This document shows positions 1 through 4,430 of a stretch of DNA of 5,237 nt, piece after piece (positions within the stretch are counted from its first letter, which is position 1; every line of letters starts with the position of its first letter). The notes beneath the pieces were generated by a model, which saw only the letters and a list, made by a program, of their open reading frames with translations, searched no databases and was not told the origin of the DNA. Origin of the DNA: an uncultured Clostridia bacterium. GTDB lineage: Bacteria; Bacillota; Clostridia; TANB77; UBA1234. The DNA lies in the NCBI GenBank assembly GCA_947624765.1, contig CANQLS010000112.1, positions 1-5,237 of the forward strand, read 5' to 3'. A program made the position numbers and the translations under genes.

Positions 1-69
1 CGCTAAAAACGGAATATATCTATCGTCTACTGCAAAAAATATTGGTATTTTATTTAATTCTTTCTTCAT
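1..69 (-). CDS. Glycosyltransferase family 8 protein, N-terminal fragment (continues past the left edge)
   Basis: Only the first 23 codons are visible. They start at the ATG at 69 and read MKKELNKIPIFFAVDDRYIP followed by FLA. A hydrophobic strand followed by A-V-D-D-x-Y-x-P-F-L-A is the typical beginning of GT8 (LgtC-like) enzymes, where this strand forms the nucleotide-sugar pocket. The start overlaps the last 20 bases of the upstream glycosyltransferase gene in a different frame, with an AAAGGA-like ribosome binding site inside that gene about 8 bases before the ATG. This suggests translational coupling and joint work on one glycan. The family call rests on a short stretch but is strengthened by the GT8 neighbour. 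The acceptor and sugar cannot be told. Confidence 0.72.
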   Translation of the reverse strand, partial: MKKELNKIPIFFAVDDRYIPFLA

Positions 70-910
70 GCAAACTTTTCCTTTCATTTTGATTTTCAAA
101 TTGCTTTTTTAGTTCTAAATACTCTTCTAAATCTTTATCAAACGAATGACAATGAAGTACACTATGCACTTCTTCCACTTGCCATTGTTTAAAATTTTCA
201 ATGCGTGGATACGGAAATAGCAATAATCTTTTAGAAAAATGGCAAATTACAGTACCCCTTCTGTTAAATTTTGATTGATCGTTATAAATCTTTGGAAGTA
301 TCAACTTTTTGGTAGTACATCTATAAATCGCATCTTGATCGGCAAATAACATCTTCTTAGTTTTAATTAAATTCCTTGCCTTTTCTAAAAGATGCGTTTC
401 TTTTATCATTTTCATATTCATTAAAAGCATACCAGCATTAATGTAATCTGTACTAATAATCTTAGAGCCATATTTTTCTTTAACCGCTGCATACTCATAA
501 TTAGATATATCAATATTGTATAATTTAGAAATATCATCGCCTGCCATCATATCTATATCCAAATACAAAATTTTATCAGGAATATCAGGAATTAAATCTG
601 CCAAAAGTCTTAATAATGTATATGGCGTACAATAAGCATCTTCATTCTGACAATTTCCAAATTCTTTTTCATATAAATCTGTAACATCTATCTTAACAAC
701 TTCATTTTCTACCTTTTTTGATTTTACAACCTTATTTAAAAAGGATACTTGTTCATCAGTAATACATTTATATTCTGGCTTAATTCTTGAAACATCCATA
801 GTAAAAATATAGCAACGAATCGTTTCCTTAGTCTTATTTGTGATTGATATTAATTCAGAAAGTGCTCCATCAAATACTTTTATATTTCCACACAAAAGTA
901 AATGAACCAT
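50..910 (-). CDS. Glycosyltransferase family 8 (LgtC/GspA-like), complete
   Basis: The 286-residue product is a predicted cytoplasmic, retaining GT-A-fold transferase moving a sugar (often Glc or Gal) from a UDP-sugar to a surface glycan or glycoprotein. Seen in the sequence: the Y-x-x-L-R-L-L segment before the metal site (about 97-103), the DxD metal/UDP motif in ILYLDID (D118 and D120), the INAG acceptor-loop motif at 157-160, FADQD at 189-193, and a CHFS segment at 223-226 whose His is the usual third metal ligand. A charged tail follows 260. Length fits the family. An in-frame ATG at 943 lies in the promoter -10 box, whereas the ATG at 910 is preceded by GGAGGAGG at 914-921, so 910 is the start. 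It is first in a pair with the overlapping GT8 gene at 1-69. The substrate is unknown, and the family call is firm. Confidence 0.9.
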   Translation of the reverse strand: MVHLLLCGNIKVFDGALSELISITNKTKETIRCYIFTMDVSRIKPEYKCITDEQVSFLNKVVKSKKVENEVVKIDVTDLYEKEFGNCQNEDAYCTPYTLLRLLADLIPDIPDKILYLDIDMMAGDDISKLYNIDISNYEYAAVKEKYGSKIISTDYINAGMLLMNMKMIKETHLLEKARNLIKTKKMLFADQDAIYRCTTKKLILPKIYNDQSKFNRRGTVICHFSKRLLLFPYPRIENFKQWQVEEVHSVLHCHSFDKDLEEYLELKKQFENQNERKSLHEERIK

Positions 911-941
911 TTTCCTCCTCCTTTCCAACAACCTTGTCCAC

Positions 942-970
942 ATTATATATTAAAAACACAAAAAATGCAA
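942..970 (-). promoter_or_regulatory. Sigma-A-type promoter for the glycosyltransferase pair
   Basis: On the minus strand there is TTGCAT (965-970), a 17-bp spacer, then a perfect TATAAT (942-947). Transcription would start near 935, leaving a 5' leader of about 25 bases that carries the GGAGGAGG site. This promoter also excludes translation from the upstream ATG at 943. Confidence 0.8.
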
Positions 971-1038
971 CATATTTGAAAATGGCTATAATTAAGAAAA
1001 AGAGCATAAATTATATAAAAGAAAATTTTATATTCTTT

Positions 1039-1080
1039 CATATATCCATGCTCGATTTTCATATATCCATGCTCGATTTT
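1039..1080. repeat. Two perfect 21-bp tandem direct repeats before the antisense RNA promoter
   Basis: The unit beginning CATATATCCATGCTCG occurs at 1039-1059 and identically at 1060-1080. The CAT at 1081-1083 begins a third copy and runs into the -35 box at 1083. A period of 21 bp is two helical turns, so the copies sit on the same face of DNA directly upstream of a promoter. That suits a paired activator or repressor site, but a recent slippage duplication is equally possible. The stretch from 971 to 1038 is plain AT-rich DNA with nothing I can name. Confidence 0.95.
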
Positions 1081-1082
1081 CA

Positions 1083-1111
1083 TTGACTTTTTTTATAAAA
1101 TATACTAAAAT
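1083..1111 (+). promoter_or_regulatory. Promoter of the putative antitoxin RNA
   Basis: TTGACT (1083-1088), a 17-bp spacer, then TAAAAT (1106-1111) on the plus strand. A start near 1118 is expected. No plus-strand coding region lies before the terminator at 1161-1203, so the product should be a short untranslated RNA facing the toxin gene. Confidence 0.72.
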
Positions 1112-1124
1112 ATAAATAGATAAA

Positions 1125-1144
1125 GGAAAACCGCATAAACGGTT
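1125..1144 (-). terminator. Second, weaker hairpin downstream of the toxin gene
   Basis: Read on the minus strand, AACCG, loop TTTATG, CGGTT is followed by TTCCTTT. It is a 5-bp stem with a broken T-run, a plausible backup terminator or 3' stabilising hairpin for toxin transcripts that read through the main terminator. The same bases form the 5' hairpin of the plus-strand RNA. Weak as a terminator on its own. Confidence 0.4.
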
Positions 1145-1160
1145 AGCCTCGTGAATATTT

Positions 1161-1203
1161 AAAAAATAATCACTTGTCCGCTAAAACAGAGTGATTATTT
1201 TTT
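1161..1203. terminator. Bidirectional intrinsic terminator shared by toxin mRNA and antitoxin RNA
   Basis: AATAATCACT (1165-1174) pairs with AGTGATTATT (1190-1199), extended by A- and T-runs on both outer sides (1161-1164 and 1200-1203). Each strand therefore shows a stable stem followed by a U-run. The loop is 15 bases, with a possible inner TGT/ACA helix. The toxin stop codon (1195-1197) lies inside one arm, so the minus-strand gene ends in its own terminator. Confidence 0.85.
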
Positions 1204-1284
1204 TCGTTTAAAAAGTAACCTTTTTAAAGCAATAGCTATGAATACAACTTCTATGAATAATTCAATAAGACTGTTATGTACCAT
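1195..1284 (-). CDS. Small membrane-peptide toxin candidate, 29 aa (Fst/holin-like type I toxin architecture)
   Basis: The ATG at 1284 is preceded by a very strong G-rich ribosome binding site (AAAGGGGGG at 1290-1298, 5 bases before the start). The peptide starts MVHNSLIELF. It has one hydrophobic helix at about residues 6-20, interrupted by E8 and E12, then a basic tail with K21, R22, K26, R27, K28 and K29. Size, single membrane helix, lysine-rich C-terminus and G-run ribosome site are what is known for short type I toxins of Firmicutes, which insert in the membrane and depolarise it when over-expressed. It has its own promoter (1370-1398), a 79-base leader, and ends inside a terminator shared with an opposing RNA. 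I do not recognise a specific named homologue; toxicity is inferred. It could instead be a benign small membrane protein. Confidence 0.68.
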   Translation of the reverse strand: MVHNSLIELFIEVVFIAIALKRLLFKRKK

Positions 1285-1289
1285 ACTAT

Positions 1290-1334
1290 CCCCCCTTTCG
1301 ATGCAATAAATTAATGTAATTTATACTTCAGGGG
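1290..1334 (-). promoter_or_regulatory. Toxin ribosome binding site and possible anti-Shine-Dalgarno segment in the leader
   Basis: The toxin SD is AAAGGGGGG (1290-1298). Upstream in the same leader CCCCU (1330-1334) is complementary to AGGGG of the SD (1292-1296), which would close a five-pair, GC-rich helix around an AU-rich loop and hide the ribosome site. The CC of this segment is also the end of CGGUUAGCC, so SD pairing and pairing with the mRNA 3' end compete. Inferred from complementarity only. Confidence 0.45.
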
Positions 1335-1359
1335 CTAACCGCTCTGCTATTTCCTTCAT
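1321..1359 (-). CDS. Possible 12-codon leader ORF in the toxin 5' UTR
   Basis: ATG at 1359 reads MKEIAERLAPEV and stops at 1321-1323. It begins only about 4 bases after the predicted transcription start, so it could only be read as a leaderless or near-leaderless start. Its codons cover the regulatory CGGUUAGCCCC segment, so a ribosome crossing it would disrupt leader pairing, as coupled leader ORFs do in hok/mok-type systems. With no ribosome site visible it may simply be chance. Confidence 0.25.
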   Translation of the reverse strand: MKEIAERLAPEV

Positions 1360-1369
1360 CTATGCGAAC

Positions 1370-1398
1370 ATTATATCGCACATTTTACAATTTGACAA
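1370..1398 (-). promoter_or_regulatory. Promoter of the toxin gene
   Basis: On the minus strand there is TTGTCA (1393-1398), a 17-bp spacer, then a perfect TATAAT (1370-1375). The start is expected near 1363, giving a leader of about 79 bases, long for a 29-codon gene and in keeping with post-transcriptional control. The close consensus match predicts strong constitutive transcription. Confidence 0.8.
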
Positions 1399-1557
1399 GA
1401 TGAACAATAATAAATTTTTGAATTTCCTGACAAATTTCTTTAAATTACTAGATAATGGTTTTATCCTAAATAAATCTCAAAAATTGCGTCTGTGCCTTTG
1501 TAATGGCGGCCACTGGCCGCCGCTACACTGTTCGCCAGGCATAACTTTGAAAAATTG
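1399..1557. other. Intergenic spacer with a G+C-rich palindrome and a 10-bp direct repeat
   Basis: This spacer lies between the toxin promoter and the palindromic promoter of the orphan gene. Positions 1399-1478 are AT-rich with no gene I can support. A weak promoter-like pair (CTGACA at 1427-1432, GATAAT at 1451-1456, 18-bp spacing) faces right. AAAAATTGCG occurs at 1479-1488 and again at 1550-1559, flanking a 61-bp stretch that is strikingly G+C-rich for this neighbourhood and contains the palindrome described separately. No tRNA, CRISPR array or transposase is visible. Confidence 0.6.
1499..1527. repeat. G+C-rich palindrome or hairpin element
   Basis: GGCGGCCA (1505-1512), C, TGGCCGCC (1514-1521) is a perfect dyad in which 15 of 17 bases are G or C. 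It is flanked by TGTA (1499-1502) and TACA (1524-1527), which extend the pairing after a small mismatch. As RNA it would form a very stable hairpin with an ACU loop on either strand. Neither strand shows a T-run after it, so it is not an ordinary intrinsic terminator. It may be a protein-binding dyad, a dispersed palindromic repeat, or a leftover of inserted DNA. Confidence 0.8.
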
Positions 1558-1603
1558 CGAAATCATATTGACATAATTTTATATTTATGTTAATATGATT
1601 TCG
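1558..1603 (+). promoter_or_regulatory. Promoter embedded in a 46-bp near-perfect palindrome (probable operator) for the 1629-1910 gene
   Basis: CGAAATCATATTGACATAA (1558-1576) and TTATGTTAATATGATTTCG (1585-1603) are inverted repeats of 19 bp with one mismatch, separated by 8 bases. The promoter elements lie inside the arms: TTGACA (1568-1573), a 17-bp spacer, and TAATAT (1591-1596) as a modest -10. Transcription would start at about the right end of the palindrome. A repressor dimer or tetramer bound here would cover both promoter boxes. I do not recognise the box as that of a known regulator such as Fur, PerR, LexA or CtsR. A cruciform or RNA role is less likely because the start point falls at its edge. 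Confidence 0.7.
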
Positions 1604-1628
1604 AAAAATTTTTTTGGAGGGAAACATT

Positions 1629-1910
1629 ATGAAAATCGAATTCGTGGATGAATCTATCCGGTTAGCCCAACATTGCTTTTCGCTTGTAGAGCAGAAGCAT
1701 GTTGACATCGTCAACGCAATGGGAAAGCTGTCCGAAGATGGGCAACGCACTCTGCTAATGGATTTTCCTGAAGCAGATGAAGAACTGTTCCTTAAGCGGG
1801 TGAAGGAGGGTGAATATTGTTTCATTTTGAAACAGTATTCGATTATTACATTCACTCACTCTTCCGCAGTATTCAGACTGCTGAGTGAAGAAAAAACGGC
1901 CTCTGGTTAA
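1629..1910 (+). CDS. Hypothetical protein, 93 aa, unrecognised family
   Basis: I do not recognise this protein. The ATG at 1629 is preceded by GGAGG (1616-1620) at 8 bases; a TTG at 1614 in the same frame overlaps that site and is rejected. The product is a soluble, acidic-looking protein with no signal peptide or membrane segment. It has a predicted helix at about 8-32 containing H15, C16 and H24, a turn around KLSEDGQ (33-39), an acidic patch at D45-E52, a strand-like FILKQYSIITFTH segment (65-77) with C64 just before it, and a polar tail. No helix-turn-helix or enzyme motif is evident, so it is not clearly its own repressor. It is a single-gene unit with an operator-like promoter and a terminator overlapping its stop. 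A 60-base sample (1641-1700) is 45% G+C against 30% in a leuS sample (2161-2220), hinting at separate origin. Confidence 0.75.
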   Translation: MKIEFVDESIRLAQHCFSLVEQKHVDIVNAMGKLSEDGQRTLLMDFPEADEELFLKRVKEGEYCFILKQYSIITFTHSSAVFRLLSEEKTASG

Positions 1911-1925
1911 TACCAAAGGCCGTTT
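1891..1925. terminator. Bidirectional intrinsic terminator between the orphan gene and leuS
   Basis: AAACGGCCT (1894-1902) pairs with AGGCCGTTT (1917-1925). After one mismatch TGGT (1904-1907) pairs with ACCA (1912-1915) around a TAAT loop, giving 13 pairs in all. On the minus strand the stem is followed by TTTTTT (1891-1896), a strong terminator for leuS, whose stop lies 35 bases away. On the plus strand the tail is only TTTC, so termination there is probably weaker. The plus-strand stop codon (1908-1910) is inside the hairpin loop, so the last codons of that gene are also terminator. Confidence 0.88.
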
Positions 1926-1959
1926 CGCATATGAATAGTCCATTCTCTCTATTTTAATT

Positions 1960-4353
1960 CTACTTTACTACTACAGTATACATTCTACCAGGAACGTATA
2001 TTTCTTTCACAATTTCCTTACCTTCTGTGAATTTCTTAACATCTTCATTTCCCATAACCTTAGCTTTTACTTCCTCTTGTGATGCTTCTTTTGAAACTAA
2101 AACTTTTCCACGAAGTTTTCCATTAACTTGAACAGGTATTTCGATTTCGTTTTCAACCATCTTAGTTTCATCATATTCTGGCCATTTTTCAAAAGCAATT
2201 GTATTATTATGTCCAAGCATTGCCCATAATTCTTCTGTCATAAATGGACAAACTGGATTCAATAGTTTCACGAATCCTTCTGCATATTCTCTTGGAAATT
2301 CCTCTTCTTTATATACTGCATTTACAAAAATCATCATTTGGCTAATAGCTGTATTAAATGATAATTTTTCATAATCCTCAGTAACTTTTTTAACTGTTTG
2401 ATGATAAACCTTTTCCAAATTAGAATTTCCATTGTCAACAATTTTTCCACTTTCGTAAAGTCTATATACTCTATCTAAGAATTTATGAGCACCTTCAACG
2501 CCCCTGTCATTCCAAGGTTTATCTGCATCTAAAGGTCCCATAAACATTTCATAAAGACGTAAAGTATCGGCACCATATTGATTAATAACATCTAATGGAT
2601 TAACACAATATTTAGGGTATCTCTTTCCCATCTTAATACCATTAGCACCTAAAATCATACCTTGATGTACTAACTTCTTAAAAGGTTCTTTTACTGGCAC
2701 TAACCCTTTATCAAATAAATAGTTAGTCCACATTCTAGAATATAATAAATGTCCCACAGCATGCTCTGGTCCACCAACATATAAATCTACTGGTAACCAA
2801 TGTTTCATTAATTCTTGATTGCAAAATTCTTTATCATTTTTAGGATCAATATATCTTAAGAAATACCAGCTTGAACCTGCACTGCCTGGCATTGTGCTTG
2901 TTTCTCTTTTTCCTTTTTTACCATCTATGGTAACGTCAACCCAATCTTTTGCATTAGAAAGAGGCGCTGAACCACCATGACTTTTATAATCTTGTAAATC
3001 TGGTAAAACCAACGGAAGTTCTTCATCTTTCAAGCAAACAACACTGCCATCTTCCATATGTACAATTGGCATTGGCTCGCCCCAATATCTTTGTCTAGCA
3101 AAAATCCATTCACGAATACGATAATTAACTTTCTTTTCCCCTAATTTATTTTCCACTAACCATTCTAACATTTTATCAATAGCTTCTTGTTTGTTTAGCC
3201 CATCTAAAAATCCAGAATGAATATGAACGCCATCTCCTGTATATGCTTCTTTTTCTACATTTCCGCCTTCAATTACAGGAATAATTTCTAGATTGAATTT
3301 TTTAGCAAATTCATAATCTCTTTCATCATGAGCTGGAACTGCCATAATCGCACCAGTTCCATAAGTTACTAAAACATAATCACTAATCCATATTGGAATT
3401 TTTGTATTATTTACAGGGTTAATCGCATATGCACCAGTAAATACACCCGTTTTTTCTTTGTTTAATTCTGTTCTTTCCAAATCAGATTTTTGTGCGCAAA
3501 ACTCTTTATATTTTTGAACTTCTGCTTTTTGTTCTGGAGTTGTAATTTCATCAATTAAAGGATGTTCAGGAGATAAAACGCAATATGTTGCACCAAATAG
3601 AGTATCACATCTTGTAGTAAATACCACAAATTCTTTGTCTGTGTCTGCAACTTTAAATTTTACTTCTGCGCCAATACTTTTGCCAATCCAATTTCGTTGA
3701 ATCTCCTTTGTAGATTCCGGCCAATCTATTTCATTCAAACCTTCAAGTAATCTTTCTGCATACTTAGGAATATCTATAATCCATTGTTTCATATTTTTAC
3801 GAACAACAGGATATCCTCCTCTTTCACTTTTGCCATCAATTACTTCATCATTTGCAAGCACTGTTCCCAATTCTTCACACCAATTAACTGGCATATCTAC
3901 ACATCTAGCAATTCCATCTTCTACCATTCTCTTAAAAATCCATTGTGTCCAATGATAAAAATCTGGATTGCTCGTTGCGATTTCTCTTTCCCAATCAAAA
4001 TCAAAACCCAATTTTTTTAATTGTGTTTTAAATGTATCAATATTTTTCATTGTAAAAGTATTTGGGTGATTACCAGTATCAATCGCATATTGTTCAGCAG
4101 GCAATCCGAATGAATCAAAGCCCATTGGGTGCAATACATTATAGCCTTGCATTCTCTTCATACGAGAAACAATATCTGTTGCCGTATATCCCTCTGGGTG
4201 TCCTGCATGTAGTCCAACTCCAGATGGATAAGGGAACATATCTAAAGCATAAAATTTAGGCTTTGAAAAATCCCACACATCTGTTTTAAAAGTCTTATTT
4301 TCTTCCCAATACTTCTGCCATTTCGTTTCTATTTCTTTAAATGGATATGACAT
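1960..4353 (-). CDS. leuS: Leucyl-tRNA synthetase (LeuRS), class Ia
   Basis: Cytosolic enzyme (EC 6.1.1.4) that charges tRNA-Leu and edits mischarged products; 797 residues, near the 804 of B. subtilis. Domains in order: Rossmann catalytic core with the HIGH-type motif HAGH (49-52) in PYPSGVGLHAGHPEGY; the CP1 editing domain (about 220-410) with TTRCDTLFGATY (246-257; the third position after TT is usually P) and GTGAIMAVPAHDERDYEFA (332-350); then ARQRYWGEP (419-427); GGPEHAVGHLLY (527-538); the KMSKS loop; an anticodon-binding helical domain from about 620; and the C-terminal domain with VQVNGKLRGK (741-750). The KMSKS loop reads KMGKRYP (574-580) in place of the usual KMSKS-RGN, while NQYGADTLRLYEMFMGP after it is normal. 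The start at 4353 has AAGGA 8 bases upstream; an in-frame ATG at 4386 overlaps the promoter. Frame and length are intact. Confidence 0.98.
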   Translation of the reverse strand: MSYPFKEIETKWQKYWEENKTFKTDVWDFSKPKFYALDMFPYPSGVGLHAGHPEGYTATDIVSRMKRMQGYNVLHPMGFDSFGLPAEQYAIDTGNHPNTFTMKNIDTFKTQLKKLGFDFDWEREIATSNPDFYHWTQWIFKRMVEDGIARCVDMPVNWCEELGTVLANDEVIDGKSERGGYPVVRKNMKQWIIDIPKYAERLLEGLNEIDWPESTKEIQRNWIGKSIGAEVKFKVADTDKEFVVFTTRCDTLFGATYCVLSPEHPLIDEITTPEQKAEVQKYKEFCAQKSDLERTELNKEKTGVFTGAYAINPVNNTKIPIWISDYVLVTYGTGAIMAVPAHDERDYEFAKKFNLEIIPVIEGGNVEKEAYTGDGVHIHSGFLDGLNKQEAIDKMLEWLVENKLGEKKVNYRIREWIFARQRYWGEPMPIVHMEDGSVVCLKDEELPLVLPDLQDYKSHGGSAPLSNAKDWVDVTIDGKKGKRETSTMPGSAGSSWYFLRYIDPKNDKEFCNQELMKHWLPVDLYVGGPEHAVGHLLYSRMWTNYLFDKGLVPVKEPFKKLVHQGMILGANGIKMGKRYPKYCVNPLDVINQYGADTLRLYEMFMGPLDADKPWNDRGVEGAHKFLDRVYRLYESGKIVDNGNSNLEKVYHQTVKKVTEDYEKLSFNTAISQMMIFVNAVYKEEEFPREYAEGFVKLLNPVCPFMTEELWAMLGHNNTIAFEKWPEYDETKMVENEIEIPVQVNGKLRGKVLVSKEASQEEVKAKVMGNEDVKKFTEGKEIVKEIYVPGRMYTVVVK

Positions 4354-4386
4354 ATATCTTTCCTTCTTTCCATAAATATAGCACAA

Positions 4387-4415
4387 ATTATACTACATAA
4401 ATGGTTAATTATCAA
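4387..4415 (-). promoter_or_regulatory. Promoter of leuS
   Basis: On the minus strand there is TTGATA (4410-4415), a 17-bp spacer, then a perfect TATAAT (4387-4392). Transcription would start near 4380, leaving a leader of only about 27 bases with an AAGGA ribosome site. That is far too short for a T-box leader, which commonly controls leuS in Firmicutes, so leuS expressed from here should not be uncharged-tRNA responsive. Confidence 0.75.
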
Positions 4416-4430
4416 GAGTAAGTATTACTC
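4416..4430. repeat. 6-bp inverted repeat over the permease stop codon
   Basis: GAGTAA (4416-4421), GTA, TTACTC (4425-4430) spans the stop codon of the permease gene and directly abuts the leuS -35 box. On the minus strand it is followed by TTGATAATT, which is too poor in T for a good terminator. It may be a weak terminator or a binding site next to the promoter, or chance. Read-through from the permease into leuS is therefore likely. Confidence 0.4.

Larger units (their letters stand above)
1118..1204 (+). ncRNA. Putative type I antitoxin small RNA, about 85-90 nt, antisense to the toxin transcript
   Basis: The predicted transcript runs from the start implied by the 1083-1111 promoter to the T-run of the shared terminator. 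It contains a 5' hairpin (AACCG at 1129-1133 and CGGTT at 1140-1144, loop of 6) and the terminator hairpin, whose loop holds CUAA, a YUNR-type U-turn sequence often used to nucleate pairing between antisense RNAs. It overlaps the last codons of the toxin ORF by about 10 bases and any read-through 3' end of the toxin mRNA completely. Its AACCGC (1129-1134) could also pair with GCGGUU in the toxin leader (1337-1342). This is the layout of Fst/par-type loci: two convergent RNAs sharing a terminator. Ends and function are inferred. Confidence 0.6.
1140..1341. repeat. 9-bp inverted repeat bracketing the toxin gene (5' leader versus 3' end)
   Basis: CGGTTAGCC at 1140-1148 and GGCTAACCG at 1333-1341 on the plus strand are perfect reverse complements, with partial matching beyond. 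In a full-length toxin transcript the leader CGGUUAGCC could therefore pair with GGCUAACCG near the 3' end. End-to-end pairing of this kind keeps several known type I toxin mRNAs untranslated. The pairing is visible; its function is inferred. Confidence 0.6.

Noticed and set aside
911..943. Upstream ATG at 943 as start of the complete GT8 gene
   Set aside because: The ATG overlaps the TATAAT box at 942-947 and has no SD. The ATG at 910 has GGAGGAGG and begins with the usual GT8 first strand.
1039..1080. Tandem repeats as a CRISPR remnant
   Set aside because: The units are directly adjacent with no spacers and there are no cas genes.
844..1086. Plus-strand 80-codon open frame across the glycosyltransferase start and the tandem repeats
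   Set aside because: It runs antisense through the GT8 start and promoter, has no ribosome site, and its C-terminus is just the 21-bp DNA repeat translated.
1427..1456. Rightward promoter-like pair CTGACA and GATAAT, 18-bp spacing
   Set aside because: Both boxes are imperfect and no product lies before the G+C palindrome. Kept only as a remark in the spacer entry.
1558..1603. Palindrome as terminal inverted repeats of an insertion sequence or MITE
   Set aside because: The arms are only 8 bases apart and contain a fitting promoter for the next gene, so an operator explains them better. No transposase or target duplication is seen.
1523..1855. Minus-strand 110-codon open frame
   Set aside because: Antisense to the better-supported 93-aa gene; it has no promoter or ribosome site and a serine-rich low-complexity stretch.
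1755..1943. Minus-strand 62-codon open frame
   Set aside because: Crosses the two-way terminator and is antisense to the 93-aa gene; no ribosome site.
3784..4020. Plus-strand open frame inside leuS
   Set aside because: Antisense shadow of a conserved LeuRS region with no start signals.
4062..4259. Plus-strand open frame inside the 5' part of leuS
   Set aside because: Antisense shadow of the LeuRS catalytic core; no independent support.
4354..4386. Upstream ATG at 4386 as the leuS start
   Set aside because: It lies at or upstream of the predicted transcription start near 4380 and lacks an SD. The ATG at 4353 has AAGGA and gives the standard LeuRS N-terminus.
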